Source: Streptomyces acidiscabies (lineage in GTDB: Bacteria > Actinomycetota > Actinomycetes > Streptomycetales > Streptomycetaceae). Taken from it: a stretch of DNA of 32,003 nt. Within the stretch, counting starts at the first letter, position 1, and each line of letters opens with the position of its first letter. Positions 7,877 to 13,720 of the stretch are shown piece after piece. Made by a program: the position numbers and the translations under genes. The stretch is taken from the NCBI RefSeq assembly GCF_020010905.1, contig NZ_JAGJBY010000004.1, positions 1 to 32,003 of the forward strand, given 5' to 3'. The notes under the pieces are model-generated. The model had not been told where the DNA came from. It did no database searches and was given only the letters and a program-made list of their open reading frames with translations.

Positions 7877-7947
7877 CTTCAGCCCCACGAACCGCGTTCC
7901 ATGCCCGTTTCAACCCACCAAGCCGCATCACAGCAAGGGAGCCCGCC

Positions 7948-8469
7948 ATGGCAGGCGAGACCGTAATCACCGTCGTCGGCAACCTGGTCGACGACCCCGA
8001 ACTCCGCTTCACCCCGTCCGGCGCGGCCGTCGCCAAGTTCCGCATCGCCTCCACCCCCCGCGTCTTCAACCGCGAGGCCAACGAGTGGCGCGACGGCGAC
8101 GCCCTGTTCCTCACCTGCTCCGTGTGGCGCCAAGCCGCCGAGAACGTCGCCGAGTCCCTCGCCAAGGGCGTACGCGTCATCGCCCAAGGGCGCCTCAAGC
8201 AGCGCTCCTACGAGGACGGTCAGGGCGTGAAGCGCACCGTGTACGAACTCGACGTCGACGAGGTCGGCCCGACCCTCGCCCGCGCCACCGCCAAGGTCAC
8301 GAAGAACCCGGCAGGCGGCGGCAACCGTGGGGGGTCCCCCACGGATGACCCGTGGGGCGGGGCCACGCCCGCCAACGGCCAGCAGCAGGGCGGCGGCTGG
8401 GGCGGGCAGACCTCGGTGGGGCAGAGCCCCACGCAGCCCGCCGGCTACTCCGACGAACCCCCCTTCTAG
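7948..8469 (+). CDS. ssb: Single-stranded DNA-binding protein
   Basis: 173 aa from ATG 7948, with GGGAG 6 nt upstream. The N-terminal about 110 residues form an SSB OB fold: ETVITVVGNLVDDPELRFTP, VAKFRIAST, LFLTCSVWRQAAENVAESL, GVRVIAQGRLKQRSYE and YELDVDEVGP. A Gly/Gln-rich disordered linker follows, and the protein ends in the acidic tip DEPPF used by SSBs to recruit partners. It coats single-stranded DNA during phage replication. It follows the putative origin and the Prim-Pol/ATPase pair. Confidence 0.95.
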   Translation: MAGETVITVVGNLVDDPELRFTPSGAAVAKFRIASTPRVFNREANEWRDGDALFLTCSVWRQAAENVAESLAKGVRVIAQGRLKQRSYEDGQGVKRTVYELDVDEVGPTLARATAKVTKNPAGGGNRGGSPTDDPWGGATPANGQQQGGGWGGQTSVGQSPTQPAGYSDEPPF

Positions 8470-8471
8470 CC

Positions 8472-9107
8472 ATGGAGGCCCTGGTGCTGTCGTGCGGCGT
8501 GTGCGAGCGGGAGATCGAAGCCGGCTACCTGTGCGAGGGAGACCGCGTCGCGCTCGCCGCCCGGCTCGGCGAACTGCCCGTCCTGTACGCCGAGGTCGCC
8601 GAGTGCCTGGTCCCGCGCGGGCACGGGTGGGGCGACATCGTCGCAACCCGGAGCGGCGCCGGACCCCGGTCACCGCTGAACGAGGACGTCATCGACACGG
8701 TGAACTCGCTCCGGGCGGCCGAGCTCACGCACCAGTGGCGTGCCGACGTCCAGCGGGTGAGGTGGCCGCAGCACTCCGAACCGCCGGCGGCCGGGCTCGC
8801 CGCGGACTGCCGATGGCTCGGCATGGAACTGGACTGGATCGCCGCCCACTACCCGGCGGCCGGCGACCTTGCGCGGGAGATCCGGGAGCTGGAGGGCCAG
8901 GCCCGGTCGATCGTGGGGGACCCTGCGCCGCGCCGTCAGCGCATCGGCTACTGCATCGCGGTGACCGGTGACCAGGGCGCGGTGTGCGGGGCGGTCCTGT
9001 CCCGTCTGCCGGGTGAGACGGTGCGCTGCCGGTGGTGCCGGACGGAGTACCGGACCGAGCAGGATCTCCTGCTGCTGCGGCACTACCAGCCGAAGGAATC
9101 GGCGTGA
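8472..9107 (+). CDS. Zinc-ribbon-like protein of unknown function
   Basis: 211 aa from ATG 8472, two bases after the SSB stop. The N-terminus has CGVCEREIEAGYLCEGD, a CxxC-x9-C knuckle. The C-terminus has YCIA, AVCGAVL and RCRWCRTEY, giving a second set of cysteines like a zinc ribbon. The middle is helical (LAADCRWLGMELDWIAAHY). Two terminal zinc sites suggest nucleic-acid binding, perhaps a transcription-linked factor, but no named family is certain. The end of this gene contains the promoter of the next gene. Confidence 0.75.
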   Translation: MEALVLSCGVCEREIEAGYLCEGDRVALAARLGELPVLYAEVAECLVPRGHGWGDIVATRSGAGPRSPLNEDVIDTVNSLRAAELTHQWRADVQRVRWPQHSEPPAAGLAADCRWLGMELDWIAAHYPAAGDLAREIRELEGQARSIVGDPAPRRQRIGYCIAVTGDQGAVCGAVLSRLPGETVRCRWCRTEYRTEQDLLLLRHYQPKESA

Positions 9108-9112
9108 CCCGC

Positions 9113-9148
9113 TTGCGTCCCACCCCGGGGTTGGATACACTCCTCTCG
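9113..9148 (+). promoter_or_regulatory. Promoter for a probably leaderless HTH gene
   Basis: TTGCGT (9113-9118), a 17-bp spacer and TACACT (9136-9141) form a good housekeeping-type promoter for this GC content. The predicted transcription start falls at about 9148-9149, exactly at the ATG of the following gene, so the mRNA would be leaderless, a common arrangement in Streptomyces. It overlaps the end of the upstream reading frame. Confidence 0.55.
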
Positions 9149-9370
9149 ATGGACGCCAAACCCTGGCGGGAACGGGTCCGCGAGGAAGAACAGCTGTTGG
9201 AGCAGCTGCGCATCCTCGCCTCCGAATCCGCCACACGACGCGCTGAAGCCCTTCGCGACGGCGTGAAGGATCTCGGCTCCGTCGCCGAAGTCGCCCGCGA
9301 CCTCGGCCGGAGCTGGAACGCTGTCGACAAGGCGCTCAAGAAGCAGGACCGCAAGACCTCAACCGAATAG
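9149..9370 (+). CDS. Small helix-turn-helix protein
   Basis: 73 aa from ATG 9149; the GTG at 9104 is in frame and overlaps the upstream stop, but the promoter at 9113-9141 favours the ATG. A charged helix (WRERVREEEQLLEQLRILAS) precedes an HTH-like segment, DLGSVAEVARDLGRSWNAVDKALKKQ, resembling sigma-region-4 or transposon-type helix-turn-helix domains. It is probably a DNA-binding regulator with its own promoter, possibly controlling the accessory operon that follows. Confidence 0.7.
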   Translation: MDAKPWRERVREEEQLLEQLRILASESATRRAEALRDGVKDLGSVAEVARDLGRSWNAVDKALKKQDRKTSTE

Positions 9371-9473
9371 CCAGCGAGGGCCGGACGACAGCTCTCCACG
9401 GTGTTGGAGCACCGAGGAGGCGCGCGCGTCGCCCGACCCTCTACCGAACTACCTGACCTAACCAGGAGTCGGC

Positions 9474-9899
9474 ATGACCGATCTTTCCGCGCACCCCGGT
9501 GCGCCCGCAAGTTCCCCGTCCCGTCGCCTTGTCGCGGCCGGCTACGTCCGCCGCGCGCCCCAGCCGTTGGCGTCCGACCGCGACAGCGAGATCCTGACCG
9601 CCGTCCGCGTCGCGCAGCGCATGCTGGACACCTACGGCGACAGCAGCGGCAACGACATCTACGCCTACGCCGAGGCGCACGGCGCCCTCGCCGAGGCCCT
9701 CCGTATCCTTCTGCGCGCCGTTGACGCCGACCACCTGATCCGCCGCGCCGCGACCCGTGAGGCCGCCCGGCAGCCCGGGTTCCCCACCGCGCCGCCCGCC
9801 GACCCGGCCGCCGCCGACGAGGCCGTCCGCCGCTCCGTCGCCCGCGCCTTCCCTGCCATCGCCGCGTTCCTCGACGACGAGGCCGGTGAGACCCGGTGA
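9474..9899 (+). CDS. Hypothetical protein
   Basis: 141 aa from ATG 9474, with AGGAG 6 nt upstream. A basic, Pro-rich N-terminus leads to a helical core (SEILTAVRVAQRMLDTYG, AYAEAHGALAEALRILLRAV), an Ala/Pro linker and a final helix. No domain recognised. The 103-bp gap before it holds only a weak CGGTG/CACCG stem (9399-9414). It begins a run of overlapping genes (GTGA) reaching to 11276. Confidence 0.65.
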   Translation: MTDLSAHPGAPASSPSRRLVAAGYVRRAPQPLASDRDSEILTAVRVAQRMLDTYGDSSGNDIYAYAEAHGALAEALRILLRAVDADHLIRRAATREAARQPGFPTAPPADPAAADEAVRRSVARAFPAIAAFLDDEAGETR

Positions 9900-10114
9900 C
9901 CGCCTACGACCCGCTGCACGACACCGCCAAGCAGTCCCGGATCATCCCCGGCCCCCTCGAAACCGAGCTGAGCCTCGCCCGCAAACTCCTCGACTCGATC
10001 GCCGCCTGGAACATCCACGACCACAACACGATGGTCCGTGCCGCCGCCAGCCTCGACTACCGCCTGCGCGCCCTCCTCGCCGCCGTCGAGACCGAGCGGG
10101 GTGAGAGCCGGTGA
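9896..10114 (+). CDS. Small hypothetical protein
   Basis: 72 aa from GTG 9896 in a GTGA overlap. It is helical, with an amphipathic segment LETELSLARKLLDSIAAWNIHD and a second helix RAAASLDYRLRALLAAVETE. No known family. Coupled to genes on both sides. Confidence 0.6.
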   Translation: MTAYDPLHDTAKQSRIIPGPLETELSLARKLLDSIAAWNIHDHNTMVRAAASLDYRLRALLAAVETERGESR

Positions 10115-10488
10115 GCATCGAGCCCCGTACGGCGACCGTGAACGTCCTCGTCACCAAGACCCTGCCCGTCGCCGAGCCCGAGTGGTGCACCGGTCACGAC
10201 GACCGCGCCCAGTTCCTCACCGACATCACCCACAACGGGCCCGAAATCACGGCGCGGATCACCGTCGCCGGGGCCACCGCCACGTTCCTCACGGCGTGGA
10301 TCTCCCAGAGCCCCTACCTGCCCGACCCGGAGCCGCTGCCGGTCCTCGCGATCGAGATCGACGGCGACATCATCAACTGCGGCCCCGACGACGTCCGCAC
10401 CTTCACCCGCCTGGTCCGCGCGCACTGCGACGTCCTCGACGGCCTCGCGGTCGAACTGGAGCGGGTCCGCGACGGGGCCGCCCAGTGA
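10111..10488 (+). CDS. DUF6907-like protein
   Basis: 125 aa, GTG 10111 in a GTGA overlap. It contains WCTGHDDRAQFLTDITHNGPE followed by alternating strands (LPVLAIEIDGDI) and a C-terminal helix (TRLVRAHCDVLDGLAVELERV). This is the clearest match here to the Cys/His-start family I recall as DUF6907, found widely in Streptomyces phages and integrative elements, function unknown. It is the third such protein in the window, and sits directly before the Spd-like membrane protein. Confidence 0.75.
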   Translation: MSIEPRTATVNVLVTKTLPVAEPEWCTGHDDRAQFLTDITHNGPEITARITVAGATATFLTAWISQSPYLPDPEPLPVLAIEIDGDIINCGPDDVRTFTRLVRAHCDVLDGLAVELERVRDGAAQ

Positions 10489-11276
10489 AGCGTGACCCGC
10501 TGCTGTGGGCCGCGCTCGCCGCAGTCCTCGTAGTCCTGGCGTCCGCCGAGTACGAGCTGGCGGTGGCGTGCGGCTTCGGCCGCTACGTCGCCGCCGGCGT
10601 CCCGGCCGCCCTCGACGTGTACGCGCTCGCCGCCCTGCGCGCCCGCCGCGACGTCCTCGCCGTCGTCGCCACCCTCATCGCCGTCAACGCCGCCAGCCAC
10701 CTCGTCGAGGTCGGCCTCCTGCCCGTCTCCGTCCCCCTCGTCGTCGCCGTCTCGGCGGTCGCCCCGCTCGTCCTGTGGCGCGTCCACCGACTCTCCGAAC
10801 AGCAGGCGGAACCGTCAGCGATCGTGACGGAACCCGAGCCGGAACCGAGTTCCGCCCTGCCGGAACCAGCGGAACCGGTCACCGTGGAACGCGCCCCCGA
10901 ACCCGCCGACGCCGTCCCCGTCCTCGGCCCCTGGCAGCCCCTCGCGGAACTCGCGGGCGGAACCAGCGGAACCAGCACCGGAACCGGCCCTGACGTGCCG
11001 CTCTCCGAATGGTTCGCCTCCCTGCCCAACGGCTTCACCCCCGTGGCGGAACCAGCACCGGAACCGAGTTCCGCCACGGTTCCGCCGACCGGAACCAGCG
11101 CCGCCGACATCGACACCGTCGACAGCAGCAACACCACTTTCTCCGCCCGCGTCGCCACCGTCCGGCACTGGCTGGAGACCGAACCGGAACTCACCGGAAC
11201 CGAGATCGGAACCCGCCTCGACGTCTCCGACGGATACGGCCGCCGCCTCCTGCGCACCGCACGGGACGGCACATGA
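10485..11276 (+). CDS. Spd-like membrane protein with C-terminal HTH
   Basis: 263 aa from GTG 10485 (GTGA overlap). Four hydrophobic segments lie at about 7-23, 35-52, 57-73 and 80-98, ending in a positive WRVHR. A long Glu/Pro/Gly/Thr linker spans about 103-225. The C-terminal about 40 residues (RVATVRHWLETEPELTGTEI, then LDVSDGYGRRLLRTA) form an HTH. This architecture resembles spread (Spd) proteins and related DUF2637-type membrane proteins of Streptomyces plasmids and integrative elements, thought to act in intramycelial plasmid transfer. The HTH would tether DNA to the membrane. The linker DNA is packed with GGAACC hexamers, described separately. Assignment is by architecture, not proven homology. 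Confidence 0.72.
   Translation: MKRDPLLWAALAAVLVVLASAEYELAVACGFGRYVAAGVPAALDVYALAALRARRDVLAVVATLIAVNAASHLVEVGLLPVSVPLVVAVSAVAPLVLWRVHRLSEQQAEPSAIVTEPEPEPSSALPEPAEPVTVERAPEPADAVPVLGPWQPLAELAGGTSGTSTGTGPDVPLSEWFASLPNGFTPVAEPAPEPSSATVPPTGTSAADIDTVDSSNTTFSARVATVRHWLETEPELTGTEIGTRLDVSDGYGRRLLRTARDGT
10808..11213. repeat. GGAACC hexamer cluster inside the Spd-like gene
   Basis: GGAACC occurs at 10808, 10829, 10841, 10862, 10871, 10959, 10968, 10980, 11048, 11060, 11091, 11196 and 11208, plus the complement GGTTCC at 11078. An 18-bp unit, CCGGAACCGAGTTCCGCC, repeats exactly at 10839-10856 and 11058-11075 and contains the dyad CGGAAC-CGA-GTTCCG. Seven copies are read as x-GAA-CC (Glu-Pro) and six as GGA-ACC (Gly-Thr), so the same DNA word is used in two codon phases. 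Confidence 0.85.
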
Positions 11277-11419
11277 TCCCGGCCGCCTACTTCGCCGGAA
11301 CCGCCCTCCTCGCCCTGTTCGGGCTGTGCGCCATCGCGCTCCACGACGTCCCCCGCATCAGCGGGACCGTCGCCCTCATCCTCACCCTCGCCGCGCTCGG
11401 CGTGGCCGTCCTGCGCTAG
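11273..11419 (+). CDS. Tiny membrane protein
   Basis: 48 aa, ATG 11273 overlapping the upstream stop (ATGA). It is almost entirely hydrophobic, with two transmembrane segments (YFAGTALLALFGLCAIAL and GTVALILTLAALGVAVL) joined by a short HDVPRIS loop. No family recognised. Its position between larger membrane proteins suggests a subunit of a membrane complex. Confidence 0.65.
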   Translation: MIPAAYFAGTALLALFGLCAIALHDVPRISGTVALILTLAALGVAVLR

Positions 11420-11427
11420 GACCCCTC

Positions 11428-11943
11428 GTGAACTACGTGACCTACGGCGGCGTCACCGTCGGACTCTGCATCCTCGGCTACGAACTCACCATCTGGTGGC
11501 CCGGCCTCAAGCCGCTGAGGAAGGACCCCGTCAAGCACGCGGCGCGTTTCCTGCCGTTCCTCCTGTCCTGGTCGTACGGCTGCCTCACCACCCTCGGCAT
11601 CGCCGGACTCATCGGAACCGCCTCCAGCAGCGTCCTCGGCCTGTCCAACTGGCTCGGCGACGCCGCCCTGCTGTGGGGCGTCGGCGAGCAGCCCGGCCAA
11701 CTGGCCGCCCGAGCGACCTTCACTCCGCTCTCCGGGCCCGGGTCATGCCTCGTGCTGATCCTGACCGCCGTGTTCATCGCGTGCGTGAAGAAGGCCAACG
11801 ACCACGACGCCGGAGTGCTGAAGCGCGGAGCCTGGTGCGGGATCACGCTCGGTACGAGCGCGGGCGTGGCCGGATTCGCGGCCGTCCCGCTCGCCCTCGC
11901 CGCCAACTGGCTCGGCGACAACACGTACGGGCGCATCGGATGA
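11428..11943 (+). CDS. Multi-pass membrane protein
   Basis: 171 aa from GTG 11428. Hydrophobic segments near residues 5-22, 40-65, 105-125 and 140-160 indicate three to four transmembrane helices. NYVTYGGVTVGLCILGYELT opens the protein, and a KKANDHDAG loop lies before the last helix. No catalytic motif is visible. It overlaps the next gene at ATGA. Small membrane proteins in this arrangement recall spd clusters of Streptomyces conjugative elements; that link is inference. Confidence 0.68.
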   Translation: MNYVTYGGVTVGLCILGYELTIWWPGLKPLRKDPVKHAARFLPFLLSWSYGCLTTLGIAGLIGTASSSVLGLSNWLGDAALLWGVGEQPGQLAARATFTPLSGPGSCLVLILTAVFIACVKKANDHDAGVLKRGAWCGITLGTSAGVAGFAAVPLALAANWLGDNTYGRIG

Positions 11944-12299
11944 GCAAGGCGAGCGAGGAGGCGGAGGAGCCGTCGCGGGCGTCTGGCGCGTGCGCGCTGG
12001 CCGTCCTCGGCGGGGTGGTGGTGGCGGTCGCATTCGCCATCGACGAAGCGGCGGGCGTGCTCTTCGTCGTCACGGCCGGTACGGCGGCACTGTGGCGCTC
12101 AGCCCGCCGCATGTCCGATTCGTCCGCCACTCCCCCACCGCAGAAGGGGCGCCCAACCTGCCGCGAATGCGCAGGTCACACGCTTCTCGGCGTGACCCCT
12201 CTCGAAGGCCAGAAGGGGATGTCGATCTACACCAGCGCCCCGCCCGACCGCCCCAACTACACCCACATCCACATCGCCAAGGAGGCGACCGACGGATGA
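11940..12299 (+). CDS. Membrane protein with cytoplasmic zinc-knuckle-like tail
   Basis: 119 aa from ATG 11940 (ATGA overlap). An acidic N-terminus is followed by a hydrophobic hairpin (about residues 18-50: ALAVLGGVVVAVAFAI, GVLFVVTAGTAAL), a basic stop-transfer (RSARR), then CRECAGHTLLGV and HIHIAKE, which could bind a metal. Function unknown. It overlaps a 25-codon gene. Confidence 0.65.
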   Translation: MSKASEEAEEPSRASGACALAVLGGVVVAVAFAIDEAAGVLFVVTAGTAALWRSARRMSDSSATPPPQKGRPTCRECAGHTLLGVTPLEGQKGMSIYTSAPPDRPNYTHIHIAKEATDG

Positions 12300-12373
12300 T
12301 CGTCCGACTCCTCACCCGCTTCTACGAGTACTGCGCCACGTGCGGCTGGTGGACCAAGGACTGCGGCCACTGA
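12296..12373 (+). CDS. 25-aa CxxC microprotein
   Basis: 25 codons from ATG 12296, coupled to the preceding stop by ATGA and ending 14 bp before a terminator stem. The peptide has RLLTRFYEYCATCGWWTKDCGH: a CxxC pair and a CxH, enough to hold one zinc. The exact overlap, its end just before a terminator and the Cys/His pattern argue for a real gene; similar tiny Cys-rich products occur at the right end of the window. Confidence 0.5.
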   Translation: MIVRLLTRFYEYCATCGWWTKDCGH

Positions 12374-12387
12374 CCCCACCCGAGACC

Positions 12388-12416
12388 AGCCCCACCGCTC
12401 CCGACGCGGTGGGGCT
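12388..12416 (+). terminator. Terminator of the accessory operon
   Basis: Perfect 11-bp stem AGCCCCACCGC (12388-12398) / GCGGTGGGGCT (12406-12416) with a 7-nt loop, 14 bp after the stop of the 25-aa gene. It closes the long co-directional block that starts near 9149. Confidence 0.85.
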
Positions 12417-12434
12417 CTCACGCATCATGGGCCC

Positions 12435-12635
12435 ATGAACGACCCGCTCGCCCCACCCGGCTACCTCACCGCACGCGACACACAGCGCGCCCTCGGCATC
12501 ACTGCCGGCGCCCTCCGCAACCTCGTCTACCGCGGCCAGCTCACCCGCGCCGGCGGGACCGAGCGCCACCCTTGGTACGAGGCCGCAGATGTCGCTGCCA
12601 TTGCCGCCAAACGCGCCGAACGCGCCGCCGCTTGA
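12435..12635 (+). CDS. Small MerR/AlpA-like HTH protein
   Basis: 66 aa from ATG 12435, only 18 nt after the terminator stem and without a Shine-Dalgarno, so possibly leaderless. The sequence PGYLTARDTQRALGITAGAL, RNLVYRGQLTRAGG and ERHPWYEAADVAAIAAKR shows a winged HTH of the HTH_17/excisionase type covering nearly the whole protein. It resembles the protein at 2695 in fold but not closely in sequence. A regulator of the packaging region or a directionality factor are both possible. Confidence 0.7.
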   Translation: MNDPLAPPGYLTARDTQRALGITAGALRNLVYRGQLTRAGGTERHPWYEAADVAAIAAKRAERAAA

Positions 12636-12661
12636 CCGCAGGTCAGACACTGTGTGACGAT
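12632..12661 (+). promoter_or_regulatory. Candidate promoter upstream of the HNH gene
   Basis: TTGACC (12632-12637) is followed after 18 bp by GACGAT (12656-12661), which matches the A and T of a -10 box. Dyads TGACC-GCA-GGTCA (12633-12645) and ACAC-T-GTGT (12647-12655) fill the -35 and spacer, so the site could be repressible. It is a candidate for the start of late transcription. Sequence match only. Confidence 0.35.
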
Positions 12662-12707
12662 CGCGGTGTACAACTGTGCCCGCACACAGGCACCACAGAC
12701 ACCCACA

Positions 12708-12740
12708 AAGCCCCAGAGCGGCCCCGAGCCCCTGGGGCTT
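12708..12740 (+). terminator. Hairpin in the HNH leader
   Basis: 9-bp perfect stem AAGCCCCAG (12708-12716) / CTGGGGCTT (12732-12740), loop 15 nt, 26 bp before the HNH start. It may be a terminator/attenuator reached from the promoter at 12632. Confidence 0.5.
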
Positions 12741-12766
12741 CGTCACGCCCAGAGCGGGGGGCGACC

Positions 12767-13060
12767 ATGGCCACCGACCGCAGCGAACTCACCTCGTACG
12801 AGTTCCGGCAACTCCGCGCCCGCATCCTCGCCGCCTCCGACATCTGCATCGTCTGCGGCCACGGCCACGCCGACGCCGTCGACCACATCCGCCCCGTCGC
12901 CAAAGGCGGCGCACGCCTCGACCCCGACAACCTCGCCCCCATCCACGGCGTCAACCGCTGCCCCACATGTCTCAGGAGCTGTAACTCCGAGAAGAGCGAC
13001 CGTCCCCTCGCCGACGTCGTCCAACTCGTCACCAGCGTCGACTGGTTCGCCGGACCGTAA
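12767..13060 (+). CDS. HNH endonuclease
   Basis: 97 aa from ATG 12767. It has the HNH fold: CIVCGHGHADAVDHIRPVAKGG, DPDNLAPIHGVNRC and CLRSCNSEKSDRP. The first Cys pair (CIVC) and the second (CPTC) bind structural zinc; the DH of VDHIRP and the N of DPDNLAP are catalytic. Small HNH proteins next to terminase genes in HK97-type phages stimulate cos cleavage by the terminase, so a packaging role is likely. The neighbours fit this. Confidence 0.92.
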   Translation: MATDRSELTSYEFRQLRARILAASDICIVCGHGHADAVDHIRPVAKGGARLDPDNLAPIHGVNRCPTCLRSCNSEKSDRPLADVVQLVTSVDWFAGP

Positions 13061-13070
13061 GGAGACCGCG

Positions 13071-13319
13071 ATGCCCCACCCCTGGACCGCGACGCACGAA
13101 CTCCACATCTTCAAGCAGGCCCTGCGCCGCCCCAGCGAAGACGCCCAATGGTGGGAGACACAGAGCAGCGGCCTCGTCCACCTGCTCTGCAACTGCGGCT
13201 ACAGCACCGGCTGGATACCCCAAGACCAGATGCCCACCGGCGAGCAACTCCTCAACGACCACGGCACACCGCACCACTCCGTCATGACCTCACGACAAAA
13301 CCACAGGTCAGAAGCGTGA
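13071..13319 (+). CDS. Small hypothetical protein
   Basis: 82 aa from ATG 13071, with GGAG 6 nt upstream. The middle has HLLCNCGYSTGWIP, a single CxC, and the ends carry several histidines. No domain recognised. It lies between the HNH gene and a terminator. Confidence 0.6.
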   Translation: MPHPWTATHELHIFKQALRRPSEDAQWWETQSSGLVHLLCNCGYSTGWIPQDQMPTGEQLLNDHGTPHHSVMTSRQNHRSEA

Positions 13320-13333
13320 TCCGGTCCGTTCAG

Positions 13334-13355
13334 CTCGGGATCTCCCGGGATTTTT
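13334..13355 (+). terminator. Rho-independent terminator before the terminase genes
   Basis: Stem CTCGGG (13334-13339) / CCCGGG (13344-13349), one G-U pair, four-base loop, then ATTTTT. The real T tract makes it the most classical terminator in the window. The 125-bp gap 13320-13444 is otherwise AT-richer than its surroundings and is where a cos site would be expected. Confidence 0.65.
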
Positions 13356-13444
13356 AGAAATCGGACATATCGCAACCCCGCGCCCAGCTTTCATTTTTCT
13401 CCCCCCGGGCCGGTGACGTCCGGATGATCTTGGAAGGGGGCGTC

Positions 13445-13720
13445 ATGGGCCCCGTCGAGACGGCCGTCCGGAACGACGTCGAGCAGCTCGGCGACCTGGC
13501 CGGTATCGAGCCGTCGCTGACGGAGCTGGCGTACGCGCTGGCCGGCCGGGTCGATGCCGCGCGGACCGCCGAGTGCGAGCAGTGCGGCGAGCCGGTCGCC
13601 CAGGACGACCGGCTCCTTCCTCAGCTGGCTCGCGAGCTGCGGCAGACGCTCGCCCAGATCCTGGAGGGACGGGCGCCGGACGATGACGACGACCTCGGAG
13701 ACCTGGGCACCCCCGAGTAG
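13445..13720 (+). CDS. Terminase small subunit
   Basis: 91 aa from ATG 13445, preceded by GGAAGGGGG; an ATG at 13424 adds 7 residues and is less well placed. The protein is helical (GPVETAVRNDVEQLGDLAGI, LTELAYALAGRVD) with an ECEQCGEPV Cys pair and an acidic tail. Size, composition and position immediately before the large subunit fit the P27-like small terminases of Streptomyces siphophages, which recognise cos/pac DNA. It overlaps the large-subunit gene by 38 bp. Confidence 0.82.
   Translation: MGPVETAVRNDVEQLGDLAGIEPSLTELAYALAGRVDAARTAECEQCGEPVAQDDRLLPQLARELRQTLAQILEGRAPDDDDDLGDLGTPE

Noticed and set aside
7543..7947. Long N-terminal extension of SSB through the repeat region
   Set aside because: The SSB fold starts at ATG 7948 with a good GGGAG site; the extension is the translated iteron DNA.
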